A DNA stretch of 64,000 bases from Dechloromonas sp. Dech2017 (GTDB lineage Bacteria > Pseudomonadota > Gammaproteobacteria > Burkholderiales > Rhodocyclaceae), in assembly GCA_009469585.1 (NCBI GenBank), contig SSXW01000018.1, positions 1-64,000 on the forward strand, given 5' to 3'. The notes beneath the pieces are model-generated. The model searched no databases. It worked only from the letters and a program-made list of their open reading frames with translations, and was not told the DNA's origin. Positions 43,177-52,717 of the stretch are shown here, piece by piece (position 1 is the stretch's first letter; every line of letters begins with the position of its first letter). The translations under genes and the position numbers were made by a program.

Positions 43177-45417
43177 ATGAGTCTTGATCCCAACCTGAAG
43201 CCCCTTCAGAGAACCACCCATTGCGGATGTGCGGGGGGCTGTTCCGCGGCAGTGCCCTCAACAGCAGAAATTCCGGCGGCCTCCGATCTGACTCAAAGCG
43301 ATGCCGTACCTGTTTTCGTGATTCCGACCATGGACTGCCCGAACGAGGAGAATGACATCCGTCGTGCGGTCGCCGGTATCGAGGGGATCCGATCCCTGCG
43401 TTTTCAACTGTCGGCACGCACGGTTTCGATCGATGCGACGACGGAAGCCCTCGATGCAGCCTTGGCCGCTATCCGCAAGGCGGGGTTCAGCCCTAAAGCG
43501 GTATCGGCAGATCAGATGGCAACGGAAAACGTCGGCATCAGTGAACTATGGCGAGCCATTCTGGCGCTCGGGCTGGCCGTCGGGGCGGAAGCGCTGGATT
43601 TCTTTGCGCCCGACACATTGCCGTTCAAGGGCTTCGGTATGGCATTAGCCGTCGTCGCCATCTGGCTGTCCGGCATTTCTACCTATAGCAAGGGACTGGC
43701 TGCCCTGCGGCGCGGGCAGTTGAACATGAATGCGCTGATGGGTGTGGCGGTGACCGGTGCCTTCCTCATTGGCCAGTGGCCGGAGGCGGCGATGGTCATG
43801 GCCCTGTATGCCATTGCCGAACTGATCGAAGCCCGTTCCGTGGATCGAGCGCGTAACGCCATCAAGGGCCTGCTCGACCTGACGCCGCAGACGGCGGAAG
43901 TTCGGCAGGCTGATGGAACGTGGCTGGAAGTACCGGCCGTCGCGGTAACGCTGGAGTCCTGCGTTCGGGTCAAACCCGGCGCCAGAATACCGCTCGATGG
44001 TCAGGTGACGGCAGGATTCAGCGCGGTCAATCAGGCGCCGGTCACTGGCGAAAGCATCCCGATTGACAAGGCGGCTGGCGACCTGGTGTTCGCCGGCACG
44101 ATCAACGAAACCGGCATCCTGGAGTTCCGTGTGACGGCAGCCGCCGATGACACCACACTGGCTCGCATCATTCACGCAGTCGAACAGGCGCAGGGAACAC
44201 AAGCGCCGACCCAACGCTTCGTGGATCGGTTTGCCGCAATCTACACGCCGGCCGTGTTCGGCATCGCGGTTGTGGTAGCGATTCTGACCCCCGTGCTCCT
44301 CAACTGGACCTGGACGCAGGCGCTCTACAAGGCCCTGGTGCTGCTGGTCATCGCTTGCCCCTGCGCGCTGGTGCTCGCCACGCCGGTGACAGTGGTCAGC
44401 GGACTGGCCGCAGCGGCCCGACGCGGCATCCTGATCAAGGGCGGTGTCTATCTTGAGGAGGCCCGCAAACTGCGGGTCATTGCCCTCGACAAGACCGGCA
44501 CCATTACCGAAGGCAAGCCCCGTCTGGTCGCCACGGAAATTCTTTCTTCGACGGTTTCCGAATCCCAGGTGCTTGCCTGGGCGGCCAGCCTCGCCGGGCA
44601 CTCGGACCATCCGGTCTCAAAAGCGATTGCAACCGGTCTCAATCTTCAGGAGAACGGCTTGACCGATTTCGTCGCCCTTGCCGGACGGGGCATTGAAGCA
44701 CGGGCCGACGGCCAACTACTGGTCCTCGGTAACCATCGTCTGATCGAGGAACGCGCTTTGTGTAGTGCCGAGATCGAGGCTCGCCTTCAGGTGCACGAGA
44801 CGCAAGGCCGGACGGTGACCATGCTGGCGTCGGCACAGCAGGTGCTGGCAATTTTTGCGGTGGCGGACACCATCAAGGAAAGTTCGCGGGAGGCGGTGGC
44901 CGATCTGCATCGACTCGGGGTCGTCTCGGTCATGCTGACCGGCGACAATGTGGCAACGGCTGCCAGCATCGCCGGGGAAGCAGGCATCGACGACGCCCGG
45001 GGCAATCTTCTCCCCGAGGACAAACTGGCGGCCATCGAAGATTTGCAACGTCGCTATGGCCCAACCGCGATGACCGGCGATGGCATCAACGATGCGCCCG
45101 CTTTGGCGCGTGCCGATATTGGCGTGGCCATGGGGGCTGCCGGTACGGACACCGCGATGGAAGCGGCCGACGTGGTCATCATGAACGATGACCTGCGGCG
45201 CATTCCCGAGACCATTCGCCTCTCACGGCGCACCCATACGGTGCTCTGGCAAAACATCGGGCTGGCGCTGGGAATCAAGGCGATATTTCTCGGACTCGCT
45301 GTTTTTGGCAATGCAACTATGTGGATGGCAGTGTTTGCCGACATGGGCGCAAGTCTGCTGGTGGTGGGTAACGGCGTGCGTATCCTGCGGTGGGCTTCCG
45401 GCAAAGACTATCGCTGA
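43177..45417 (+). CDS. cadA: Cd/Zn/Pb-exporting P1B-type ATPase CadA
   Basis: A 746-residue inner-membrane pump. The N-terminus has an extra Cys motif (HCGCAGGCSA), then one HMA-like domain with MDCPNEENDI in place of the usual metal loop. Cys394-Pro-Cys396 is the membrane transport site typical of Zn/Cd/Pb/Co pumps, DKTGT (Asp438) is the phosphorylation site, and TGDGINDAPALA binds nucleotide/Mg. It exports divalent metal to the periplasm using ATP, feeding the Czc efflux pump. It is divergent from ynfA-cadR. Confidence 0.95.
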   Translation: MSLDPNLKPLQRTTHCGCAGGCSAAVPSTAEIPAASDLTQSDAVPVFVIPTMDCPNEENDIRRAVAGIEGIRSLRFQLSARTVSIDATTEALDAALAAIRKAGFSPKAVSADQMATENVGISELWRAILALGLAVGAEALDFFAPDTLPFKGFGMALAVVAIWLSGISTYSKGLAALRRGQLNMNALMGVAVTGAFLIGQWPEAAMVMALYAIAELIEARSVDRARNAIKGLLDLTPQTAEVRQADGTWLEVPAVAVTLESCVRVKPGARIPLDGQVTAGFSAVNQAPVTGESIPIDKAAGDLVFAGTINETGILEFRVTAAADDTTLARIIHAVEQAQGTQAPTQRFVDRFAAIYTPAVFGIAVVVAILTPVLLNWTWTQALYKALVLLVIACPCALVLATPVTVVSGLAAAARRGILIKGGVYLEEARKLRVIALDKTGTITEGKPRLVATEILSSTVSESQVLAWAASLAGHSDHPVSKAIATGLNLQENGLTDFVALAGRGIEARADGQLLVLGNHRLIEERALCSAEIEARLQVHETQGRTVTMLASAQQVLAIFAVADTIKESSREAVADLHRLGVVSVMLTGDNVATAASIAGEAGIDDARGNLLPEDKLAAIEDLQRRYGPTAMTGDGINDAPALARADIGVAMGAAGTDTAMEAADVVIMNDDLRRIPETIRLSRRTHTVLWQNIGLALGIKAIFLGLAVFGNATMWMAVFADMGASLLVVGNGVRILRWASGKDYR

Positions 45418-45430
45418 TACAATCCCGCCC

Positions 45431-45781
45431 ATGCGCCGCTGGCTCTCGATCCTTCTTCTCGTTTTTCTGCCGTTCCAGTTTTCCTGGGCGGCGGTGACCG
45501 GCTATTGCCAGCACGAAACTGGCGCAGCAGCCCAGCATTTTGGACACCATGAGCATAAGCACCACGCCGATGATGGTGGCTCTGCCGATGCAAAAACCCT
45601 GGGTGGCGGTATCGATGGGGACTGCGCGGCTTGCCATGCCAGCTGCGTTTGCGCGCTGACTAGCGTTGCCAATATGCTGCCGATTGCCGGGGTCGTAGCT
45701 GATCATCCATGGTCTCCCCACTTCCTGGCGTCGCCTCCTGGCGACCAGCCTGAACGCCCCAACTGGTCTATCTCCGCCTGA
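45431..45781 (+). CDS. czcI: CzcI-family periplasmic protein
   Basis: A 116-residue precursor with a signal peptide (MRRWLSILLLVFLPFQFSWA) and a His/Cys-rich mature part (HFGHHEHKHHADD, DCAACHASCVC). It corresponds to CzcI, encoded just upstream of czcC in Cupriavidus and thought to modulate expression. It starts 13 bases after cadA stops, so it may be read through from the cadA promoter. Confidence 0.8.
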   Translation: MRRWLSILLLVFLPFQFSWAAVTGYCQHETGAAAQHFGHHEHKHHADDGGSADAKTLGGGIDGDCAACHASCVCALTSVANMLPIAGVVADHPWSPHFLASPPGDQPERPNWSISA

Positions 45782-45906
45782 TCGGCGGGGCCAGGTCATT
45801 GTTCCCATACCTGTCTGCTGCGGCGTGAGCCGCACACGGTGCCATACCGATTGCCGGATGGTGCCCCGCCGATTCCCCGATGTGTCTTTCATCACTGGAG
45901 AATCGG

Positions 45907-47229
45907 ATGTACCCAAGAATACCGACTACTACTTTATTGGCCCGAACCCTGTTCGGATTTACGGTGCTTGTCAGCACCAACCTCTGGGCGCAGACGCAGA
46001 ATTCACCGTCGTTGATCGAGGCGGTACCTGTGCTTGCCAAGGAGCCCACTGGTACCTTGACCCTCGCTGCTGCGATCGATCTCGCGCTAACCGCCAATCC
46101 CGAACTGTCTGCCGCAGCCAACGAATTGCAAGCCGTCGAAGGGGCTGTGATTCAAGCCGGTGTTCTGCCTAACCCGGATATTTCAAGCACGGTCGAAGAT
46201 ACGCAAAACAAGGCAACTCGCACCACAACCGTCCAGATCAACCAGATGATCGAATTGGGTGGCAAGCGTGCCGCCCGGATTGCTTCCGCCGAGCGGGGAC
46301 GAGATGTGGCAGCAGCCGAGTTGGCGGCCAAACGTCAGGAGGTCAGAGCAAGCGTCGTTGGGGCCTTCTTCGACGTCCTGGTTGCTCAAGAGCGTGTTTT
46401 ACAAGCCGAGGATCTGCTGGGTCTGGCCAAGCGCGCTACACAAGCGGCGTCGCGCCGCGTCACGGCGGGCAAAATCTCACCGGTCGAGGAAACCAAGGCA
46501 CGCGTCGCTGAGGCATCCGCCCGCGTGGAATGGAATCAAGCCAAAGGAGATTTGGTTGTAGCGCGAAAACGTCTGGCAGCGACCTGGGGAAGTCAGACCC
46601 CACGGTTCGGACAGGCCGAGGGGCGAACCGACAGTCTGCCGGAAATCCTCTCCACCGAAGAGATCGAACGCCGGTTGAGCAACTCTCCGGCTCTTGCCCG
46701 AGCCCGCCACGAGGCCGATCGCTTTGCGGCGCTCGCCGACCTTGAGCGTTCTCGCCGGATTCCAAACATCACGGTCAGCCTGGGTTCAAAAAAGGTTGAA
46801 GAGCTTGGACGTAACCAAGCCATTGTCGGCGTCTCGATCCCATTCCCGATATTCGACCGCAACCAGGGCAATGTGCTTGAAGCATTGCGGCGAGCCGACA
46901 AGGCTCGGGATGAACGCAGCGCCGCAGAAGTTCGCTTGAGCACGGAAGTGGCGCAAAACCAGGAGCGCCTGAAGGCACTGGTCGTCGAAGCGCAAGCCCT
47001 GCAAGACGAAATCCTGCCGGGCGCACGCAGCGCCTATGACGCAGCCAGTAAAGGGTTTGAGCTCGGGAAATTCAGCTTTCTGGAAGTCCTAGATGCCCAA
47101 CGCACCTTCTTTCAGGCAAGAGCCCAATACCTGAAAAGTTTGTCCGAGGCACATCGGACAGCAGCCGAACTGGAGCGTGTCCTGGGCTCCACCAATTCAA
47201 TGTCGCTAGCCATACCAAGCCGTCCGTAG
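45907..47229 (+). CDS. czcC: CzcC outer membrane factor (TolC family)
   Basis: A 440-residue TolC-family channel with a signal peptide and two long coiled-coil helical repeats (QAVEGAVIQAGVLPNPDISSTVEDTQN and, later, SFLEVLDAQRTFFQARAQYLKSL). It links the CzcA/CzcB pump to the outside. The start at 45907 has GGAG eight bases before it and gives the signal peptide MYPRIPTTTLLARTLFGFT. The length matches CzcC. Gene order C-B-A is that of the classic czc operon. Confidence 0.93.
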   Translation: MYPRIPTTTLLARTLFGFTVLVSTNLWAQTQNSPSLIEAVPVLAKEPTGTLTLAAAIDLALTANPELSAAANELQAVEGAVIQAGVLPNPDISSTVEDTQNKATRTTTVQINQMIELGGKRAARIASAERGRDVAAAELAAKRQEVRASVVGAFFDVLVAQERVLQAEDLLGLAKRATQAASRRVTAGKISPVEETKARVAEASARVEWNQAKGDLVVARKRLAATWGSQTPRFGQAEGRTDSLPEILSTEEIERRLSNSPALARARHEADRFAALADLERSRRIPNITVSLGSKKVEELGRNQAIVGVSIPFPIFDRNQGNVLEALRRADKARDERSAAEVRLSTEVAQNQERLKALVVEAQALQDEILPGARSAYDAASKGFELGKFSFLEVLDAQRTFFQARAQYLKSLSEAHRTAAELERVLGSTNSMSLAIPSRP

Positions 47230-47238
47230 GAGCTCGTT

Positions 47239-48843
47239 GTGAAAATCAATATCAACAAGAACGCCTTTAATCTTTCGAGAAAACAAGGCATCGCCATCGC
47301 CGTTATCTTGGCAACAGGAATCGCCGCTGGCGGTTGGATTCTTGGCTCCAGCCCATCGAATCAGTCCGGTGAGGAGCACGAACATGCCAGCCATGCCGAA
47401 TCCAAGGGACATGCTGATGCCGAGCATCATGGTGGCAAGGCCGGGGACAGCCATGACCACGCCAAGGAACATGGCGATGCAGAACACCATGAGGATGGGC
47501 CCAAGACCGGCCCTCATGGCGGCAAGCTATATACCGAAGAAAGCTTCGGCCTGGAGTTGTTGTTGGCCGAAGAAGGTGGCGAACCGCATTTCCGTGTCTG
47601 GCTGTTCCAGCAGGGCAAGCCCCTAGCTCCCTCTGCAGCCAAGCTTTCTGCGACGTTGACCCGGCCTGACGGGGAGAAGCAAGAGGTGGCCTTCAAGGCC
47701 GAACAGGATTTTCTGAAGAGCACCGATCCGATCGCCGAGCCTCATTTCTTTGAAGCGGCAATTACCGCCCGACTGGGCGACACCTCCTTCCTGTTCATCG
47801 ATACCCGGGAAGAAGGAAAAATCGAGCTAACGGACGAGCAAGTTAAAGCTGCTGCCATCGGTATCCAGAGGGCCACTCCCGCCAAAATCAAAACAGCGGC
47901 TCAGCTTCCCGGCGAAATCCGGTTTAACGAGGACCGTACCGCGCATGTCGTACCTCGTCTTGCCGGAGTCGTCGAGAGTGTTCCTGCCAATCTGGGACAA
48001 ACGGTCAAGCGCGGTCAGATTCTGGCTGTGATCGCCAGCACTGGCCTTTCGGAACAACGCAGCGAACTTCTGGCAGCACAGAAACGCTTTTCGCTCGCCA
48101 AATCGACCTATGAGCGAGAGAAGAAGCTCTGGGAAGAAAAAATCTCTGCCGAACAAGACTACCTGCAAGCCCAGCAAACTTTAAGGGAAGCCGAAATCGC
48201 CGTTGCCAACAGCCAGCAAAAGTTGATTGCGCTGGGTGCCGGTGCCACGGTTTCGGGCAGTCTCAATCGTTATGAAATCCGCGCACCTTTCGACGGCATG
48301 ATCGTTGAGAAACACATCGCGCTTGGCGAGGCAGTCAAGGAAGATGCCAGTATCTTCACGATTTCCGACTTGTCTTCCGTATGGGCGGAAATTGTCGTTC
48401 CTGCCAAGGATTTGAACGTCATCCGGGTTGGTGAAAAGGTCGTTGTCAAGGCAACTGCCTTCGACTCGAAAGCCGAAGGCAGCATCTCCTACGTGGGCGC
48501 ATTGCTCGGGCAGGATACGCGCACGGCCAAAGCGCGGGTCACTTTGGCCAACCCGAAGATGGCTTGGCGTCCTGGATTGTTCGTAAATATCGAAGTCGTT
48601 TCCAGTGAAGCCGAAGTTCCAGTCAGCGTTCTAACCGAAGCTATCCAGACGCTTGGTGACAAGAGCGTCGTTTTCATCAAGGTGCCTGACGGTTTCGTTG
48701 CACAACCGGTGACATTGGGCCGTTCGGATGGCAAATTCATCGAAGTGGTTAGTGGAATGAAAGCAGGAACCCCTTATGCAGCGTCAGGCAGCTTCGTCCT
48801 GAAGTCGGAACTCGGCAAGGGTAGCGCCGAGCACAGCCACTGA
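47239..48843 (+). CDS. czcB: CzcB periplasmic adaptor
   Basis: A 534-residue membrane-fusion protein anchored by an N-terminal helix (about 18-36). A long His/Glu/Asp-rich stretch at about 45-90 (EEHEHASHAESKGHADAEHH...) likely collects metal. The lipoyl/barrel-sandwich domain, alpha-hairpin and beta-barrel follow (VVPRLAGVVESVPANLGQTVKRGQILAVI). It probably starts with GTG at 47239. Compared with CusB in this window it lacks the C-terminal CusF domain. Confidence 0.94.
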   Translation: MKININKNAFNLSRKQGIAIAVILATGIAAGGWILGSSPSNQSGEEHEHASHAESKGHADAEHHGGKAGDSHDHAKEHGDAEHHEDGPKTGPHGGKLYTEESFGLELLLAEEGGEPHFRVWLFQQGKPLAPSAAKLSATLTRPDGEKQEVAFKAEQDFLKSTDPIAEPHFFEAAITARLGDTSFLFIDTREEGKIELTDEQVKAAAIGIQRATPAKIKTAAQLPGEIRFNEDRTAHVVPRLAGVVESVPANLGQTVKRGQILAVIASTGLSEQRSELLAAQKRFSLAKSTYEREKKLWEEKISAEQDYLQAQQTLREAEIAVANSQQKLIALGAGATVSGSLNRYEIRAPFDGMIVEKHIALGEAVKEDASIFTISDLSSVWAEIVVPAKDLNVIRVGEKVVVKATAFDSKAEGSISYVGALLGQDTRTAKARVTLANPKMAWRPGLFVNIEVVSSEAEVPVSVLTEAIQTLGDKSVVFIKVPDGFVAQPVTLGRSDGKFIEVVSGMKAGTPYAASGSFVLKSELGKGSAEHSH

Positions 48844-48859
48844 GGCGAGGGAGAACAAC

Positions 48860-51800
48860 ATGTTTGAACGCATCATCCGCCTCGCCATCGAACACCGCTG
48901 GCTGGTCTTACTGGCCGTCCTCGGCATGGCCGGCTTGGGAGTCTATAACTACCAGCGCCTGCCGATTGACGCAGTACCCGATATCACGAATGTTCAAGTA
49001 CAGATCAATACGGCAGCGCCGGGCTATTCACCGCTCGAAGTCGAGCAGCGCGTGACCTTTCCGGTCGAGACAGTCATGGCCGGCCTACCTCACCTGGAGC
49101 AGACCCGTTCCCTGTCGCGTTACGGCTTGTCGCAGGTTACGGTGATTTTCAAGGATGGAACGGATATCTATTTTGCCCGCCAACTGGTCAATCAGCGGAT
49201 TCAGGAAGCCAAGGAAAAACTCCCTGCCGGAATAGCGCCGGCAATGGGGCCCATCTCTACTGGCCTGGGTGAAATCTATCTCTGGACGGTAGAAGCAGAG
49301 GACGGCGCCAAAAAGCCGGATGGCACTCCCTATACACCGACTGATTTGCGCGAAATACAAGATTGGATCATCAAGCCGCAACTGCGCAACGTGACAGGCG
49401 TGACTGAAATCAACTCGATTGGTGGCTTTGCCAAAGAGTATCAGGTAGCACCCAGCCCGGAAAAGCTGGCTTCCTACGGCCTGACACTTCAGGACGTGGT
49501 AATCGCCATCGACCGCAACAACAGCAACGTCGGCGCCGGTTATATCGAGAAGCGCGGCGAACAGTATCTGATTCGTGCTCCTGGCCAAGTGCGTAGCATC
49601 GAGGATATTCGTAACGTCATCCTGGGCAATGTCCAGGGCGTGCCGATCCGTATCCGCGACGTGGCCGATGTTGGCATCGGTCGCGAGCTACGTACTGGTG
49701 CCGCCACTGACAACGGGCGTGAAGTCGTTCTGGGTACCGTGTTCATGTTGATTGGCGAGAACAGTCGCACCGTCTCACGAGCGGTCGACCAGAAAATGGT
49801 CGAAATCAACCGCAATCTGCCGGAAGGCATCAAGGCAGTGACAGTCTATGACCGCACCGTCCTTGTGGACAAAGCGATCAATACCGTCAAGAAGAACCTT
49901 CTGGAAGGGGCGATCCTGGTCATCGTCATTCTGTTCCTGTTCCTCGGCAACATGCGGGCGGCTGTAATCACCGCCATGGTGATCCCGCTCTCCATGCTGT
50001 TTACCTTTTCGGGGATGGTGACCTACCAGATTAGTGCCAACCTGATGAGCCTCGGCGCTCTTGACTTCGGGATCATCATCGATGGTGCAGTCGTCATTGT
50101 GGAGAACTGTGTTCGCCGTTTGGCCCACGCCCAGGCACATCACGGGCGACCATTGACCCGGACCGAGCGCTTCCACGAAGTCTTTGCCGCTTCGAAAGAG
50201 GCTCGCCGAGCGCTGCTATTCGGTCAGCTCATCATCATGATTGTCTATCTGCCGATCTTCGCGCTCACCGGCGTCGAAGGAAAAATGTTCCACCCTATGG
50301 CTTTCACCGTGGTCACCGCGCTCGTAGGTGCCATGATCCTCTCCGTCACCTTTATTCCCGCAGCAGTCGCACTGTTTATCGGTGAAAAGGTGGATGAAAA
50401 GGAAAACTTCCTGATGCGGGCAGCCAAGCGCTGGTATGAGCCCGTTCTGGCTGGTGTCATGGCGAACAAGCCGGTAGTCCTGGTCTTCACGACGGTGATG
50501 GTTCTTCTCTCTGGCTTGGTCGCTACGCGCATGGGGAGTGAGTTCGTACCGAGCCTGAATGAAGGCGACTTCGCGATTCAGGCACTGCGTATTCCAGGAA
50601 CCAGTCTTTCGCAGTCAGTAGCCATGCAGCAACAGTTGGAAAAGGGGCTCAAGGCGGAGTATCCGGAAATCGACAGGATTTTCGCGAGAACGGGAACGGC
50701 CGAAATCGCCTCAGATCCGATGCCTCCCAATATTTCGGACGGCTACATCATGTTGAAACCTGAAGCGGAATGGCCGGAGCCACGGAAATCACGAGATGAA
50801 CTGCTGACAGCTATCCAAAAGACCGTTGGAAGACTGCCGGGGAATACCTATGAGTTTTCCCAGCCGATCCAGTTGCGTTTCAATGAGTTGATCTCAGGGG
50901 TACGCAGCGATGTTGCCATCAAAATATTTGGTGACGACATGGATGTGATGAACGATACGGCCAGCAAGATTTCTGCTGTATTGGAGAAAATTCCGGGCGC
51001 TTCCGAGGTCAAGATAGAGCAGACGACGGGCTTACCTATGCTGACCGTGAATATTGACCGGGAGAAAACGGCGCGCTATGGACTCAATATTGGTGATGTC
51101 CAGGATGCAATCTCGACAGCGATTGGTGGTCGAGAAGCAGGAACCATGTTTGAAGGTGACCGACGCTTCGATATTGTCGTGCGATTGCCGGATAACCTTC
51201 GTTCTGATCTCGAATCACTAAAGCGTTTGCCGATAGCTTTGCCGAAGGGGGCTTCTGCCGGAAATGGGGTTGATGTACGTACGACCTATATCCCATTGGG
51301 GGAAGTCGCCAGTCTTGAGATTGCACCGGGTCCGAACCAGGTCAGTCGGGAAAACGGTAAGCGTCGGATTGTTGTTAGTGCCAATGTTCGGGGACGAGAT
51401 ATCGGCTCCTTTGTTGGCGAGGCTCAGAGCCGTCTAGCCGAGGTCAAGATTCCAAGCGGCTACTGGACCGCCTGGGGCGGAACTTTCGAGCAACTGGAAT
51501 CGGCCTCGCAGCGTCTCAAGATCGTGGTGCCCGTGGCCTTGCTTTTGGTATTCACGCTGCTGTTCGCGATGTTCGGGAACGTGAAAGATGGACTGCTGGT
51601 GTTTACCGGCATTCCGTTTGCGCTGACAGGCGGCGTTGTCGCACTCTGGCTAAGGGACATTCCGCTCTCGATTTCGGCAGGCATCGGCTTTATCGCCTTG
51701 TCCGGCGTGGCGGTGCTGAACGGCCTGGTGATGATTTCCTTCATCCGTAATTTACGTGAAGAAGGGCGCACTCTAGATGATGCCATTCACGAAGGGGCTC

Positions 51801-52045
51801 TGACTCGATTGCGCCCTGTGCTGATGACCGCATTGGTCGCCTCGCTCGGTTTTGTCCCCATGGCGATTGCTACAGGTACCGGTGCGGAAGTCCAACGCCC
51901 GCTTGCCACCGTGGTGATTGGGGGAATCTTGTCGTCGACGGCGCTGACGCTTCTTGTGTTGCCGCTTCTATATCGCCTTGCTCACGGCAAAGATGCCGAC
52001 GAGGAGGACTTCACGAAATCGATAGACGAGCCATCTGAAGCCTAG
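48860..52045 (+). CDS. czcA: CzcA heavy-metal RND efflux pump
   Basis: A 1061-residue proton-driven pump of the HME-RND group, exporting Co, Zn and Cd from periplasm or cytoplasm. Twelve helices and two large periplasmic loops are visible. The fourth helix has the motif DFGIIIDGAVVIVEN with Asp402 and Asp408, the HME1 (Zn/Co/Cd) pattern, in contrast to the CusA copy at 62656. A look-alike of the dispersed-repeat core at 49782 lies in a conserved place and is probably chance. Confidence 0.96.
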   Translation: MFERIIRLAIEHRWLVLLAVLGMAGLGVYNYQRLPIDAVPDITNVQVQINTAAPGYSPLEVEQRVTFPVETVMAGLPHLEQTRSLSRYGLSQVTVIFKDGTDIYFARQLVNQRIQEAKEKLPAGIAPAMGPISTGLGEIYLWTVEAEDGAKKPDGTPYTPTDLREIQDWIIKPQLRNVTGVTEINSIGGFAKEYQVAPSPEKLASYGLTLQDVVIAIDRNNSNVGAGYIEKRGEQYLIRAPGQVRSIEDIRNVILGNVQGVPIRIRDVADVGIGRELRTGAATDNGREVVLGTVFMLIGENSRTVSRAVDQKMVEINRNLPEGIKAVTVYDRTVLVDKAINTVKKNLLEGAILVIVILFLFLGNMRAAVITAMVIPLSMLFTFSGMVTYQISANLMSLGALDFGIIIDGAVVIVENCVRRLAHAQAHHGRPLTRTERFHEVFAASKEARRALLFGQLIIMIVYLPIFALTGVEGKMFHPMAFTVVTALVGAMILSVTFIPAAVALFIGEKVDEKENFLMRAAKRWYEPVLAGVMANKPVVLVFTTVMVLLSGLVATRMGSEFVPSLNEGDFAIQALRIPGTSLSQSVAMQQQLEKGLKAEYPEIDRIFARTGTAEIASDPMPPNISDGYIMLKPEAEWPEPRKSRDELLTAIQKTVGRLPGNTYEFSQPIQLRFNELISGVRSDVAIKIFGDDMDVMNDTASKISAVLEKIPGASEVKIEQTTGLPMLTVNIDREKTARYGLNIGDVQDAISTAIGGREAGTMFEGDRRFDIVVRLPDNLRSDLESLKRLPIALPKGASAGNGVDVRTTYIPLGEVASLEIAPGPNQVSRENGKRRIVVSANVRGRDIGSFVGEAQSRLAEVKIPSGYWTAWGGTFEQLESASQRLKIVVPVALLLVFTLLFAMFGNVKDGLLVFTGIPFALTGGVVALWLRDIPLSISAGIGFIALSGVAVLNGLVMISFIRNLREEGRTLDDAIHEGALTRLRPVLMTALVASLGFVPMAIATGTGAEVQRPLATVVIGGILSSTALTLLVLPLLYRLAHGKDADEEDFTKSIDEPSEA

Positions 52046-52132
52046 CGTCTTCCGTTCGTGACCGGGGGCTCCGTGCCGGATTCGGCATAAACCGTCGGTC
52101 ACCCATTCTTCCACTCAAATACGGAGGCTGTT

Positions 52133-52504
52133 ATGGGATTTTTTGAAAAACTCTTGCGAGGAGTCGCCGGTTCGCATGGTGGAGGTCATCATGGTCGTGA
52201 TAGCAGCGGTCATCATGGCTGGGGAAACAGTTACCCCTCAAATTCAGCCCCCCCACCAATAGCGCTACCGGTGGCCCCCCATGCCCGAAGTGCGGCTCAG
52301 CGACCAACCCTGGGGGGACGCTACTGCGCCCAATGCGGCACAGCCTTGGTGCCCAGCAATTGTGTGGACTGCAATGCGAACCTCTCCCCGGGTACTAAGT
52401 TTTGCCCGAATTGCTGCAAGGCACATTCGCATTGCACGGTGCCCGGCCGATTCATAAGACTTATTGTTTGTAACGTTTCTTGCCATTTTGTAAACGATCT
52501 TTGA
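52133..52504 (+). CDS. Zinc-ribbon protein with apparent compensating frameshifts
   Basis: A 123-residue open frame: MGFFEKLLRGVAGSHGGGHHG, then a low-complexity part and zinc-ribbon pairs CAQC and CVDC, then CPNC. The region 52255-52317 is likely in the wrong frame: the +2 frame there reads PTNSATGGPPCPKCGSATNP, supplying the missing first CPKC knuckle of the usual double zinc ribbon. A run of seven C at 52248 (eight would restore the frame) and a run of six G at 52312 (five would) are the likely sites. It is either a mutation pair or a sequence error. Such proteins follow czc genes in other strains. Confidence 0.65.
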   Translation: MGFFEKLLRGVAGSHGGGHHGRDSSGHHGWGNSYPSNSAPPPIALPVAPHARSAAQRPTLGGRYCAQCGTALVPSNCVDCNANLSPGTKFCPNCCKAHSHCTVPGRFIRLIVCNVSCHFVNDL

Positions 52505-52655
52505 GACGTTTCGTGTAGGACTGTTTCTTCTGCGCTTTTTTTAGATATCGCTTGAGAAGCCAGAAGCCGACGAACACTACGAGGATCATCGACCAAACTA
52601 GAAGTAAGTCGGTCAGTGTGTATGGCCCGGAAGGTAAATGTCTGAGTTGGGGCAT
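52461..52655 (-). CDS. Possible small membrane protein
   Basis: A 64-residue frame with one hydrophobic helix (LTDLLLVWSMILVVFVGFWLL) and a very basic tail (KRYLKKAQKKQ...). Such helix-plus-lysine proteins occur near membrane systems, but there is no homologue I can name. Its end overlaps the end of the zinc-ribbon gene by 44 bases, which weakens one of the two calls. It is on the same strand as cusS-cusR but downstream. Confidence 0.4.
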   Translation of the reverse strand: MPQLRHLPSGPYTLTDLLLVWSMILVVFVGFWLLKRYLKKAQKKQSYTKRLKDRLQNGKKRYKQ

Positions 52656-52717
52656 GGCCGGATTCGCACTGTGGCACTAGGAATGCTCTGTCCCTGTCCG
52701 CAGCCAAAAACGACAAG

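Noticed and set aside
49782..49810. GCGGTCGACCAGAAAA in czcA as a further repeat copy
   Set aside because: It encodes AVDQKM in a conserved part of the pump where this residue pattern is normal, and the second A/T tract is not in place.
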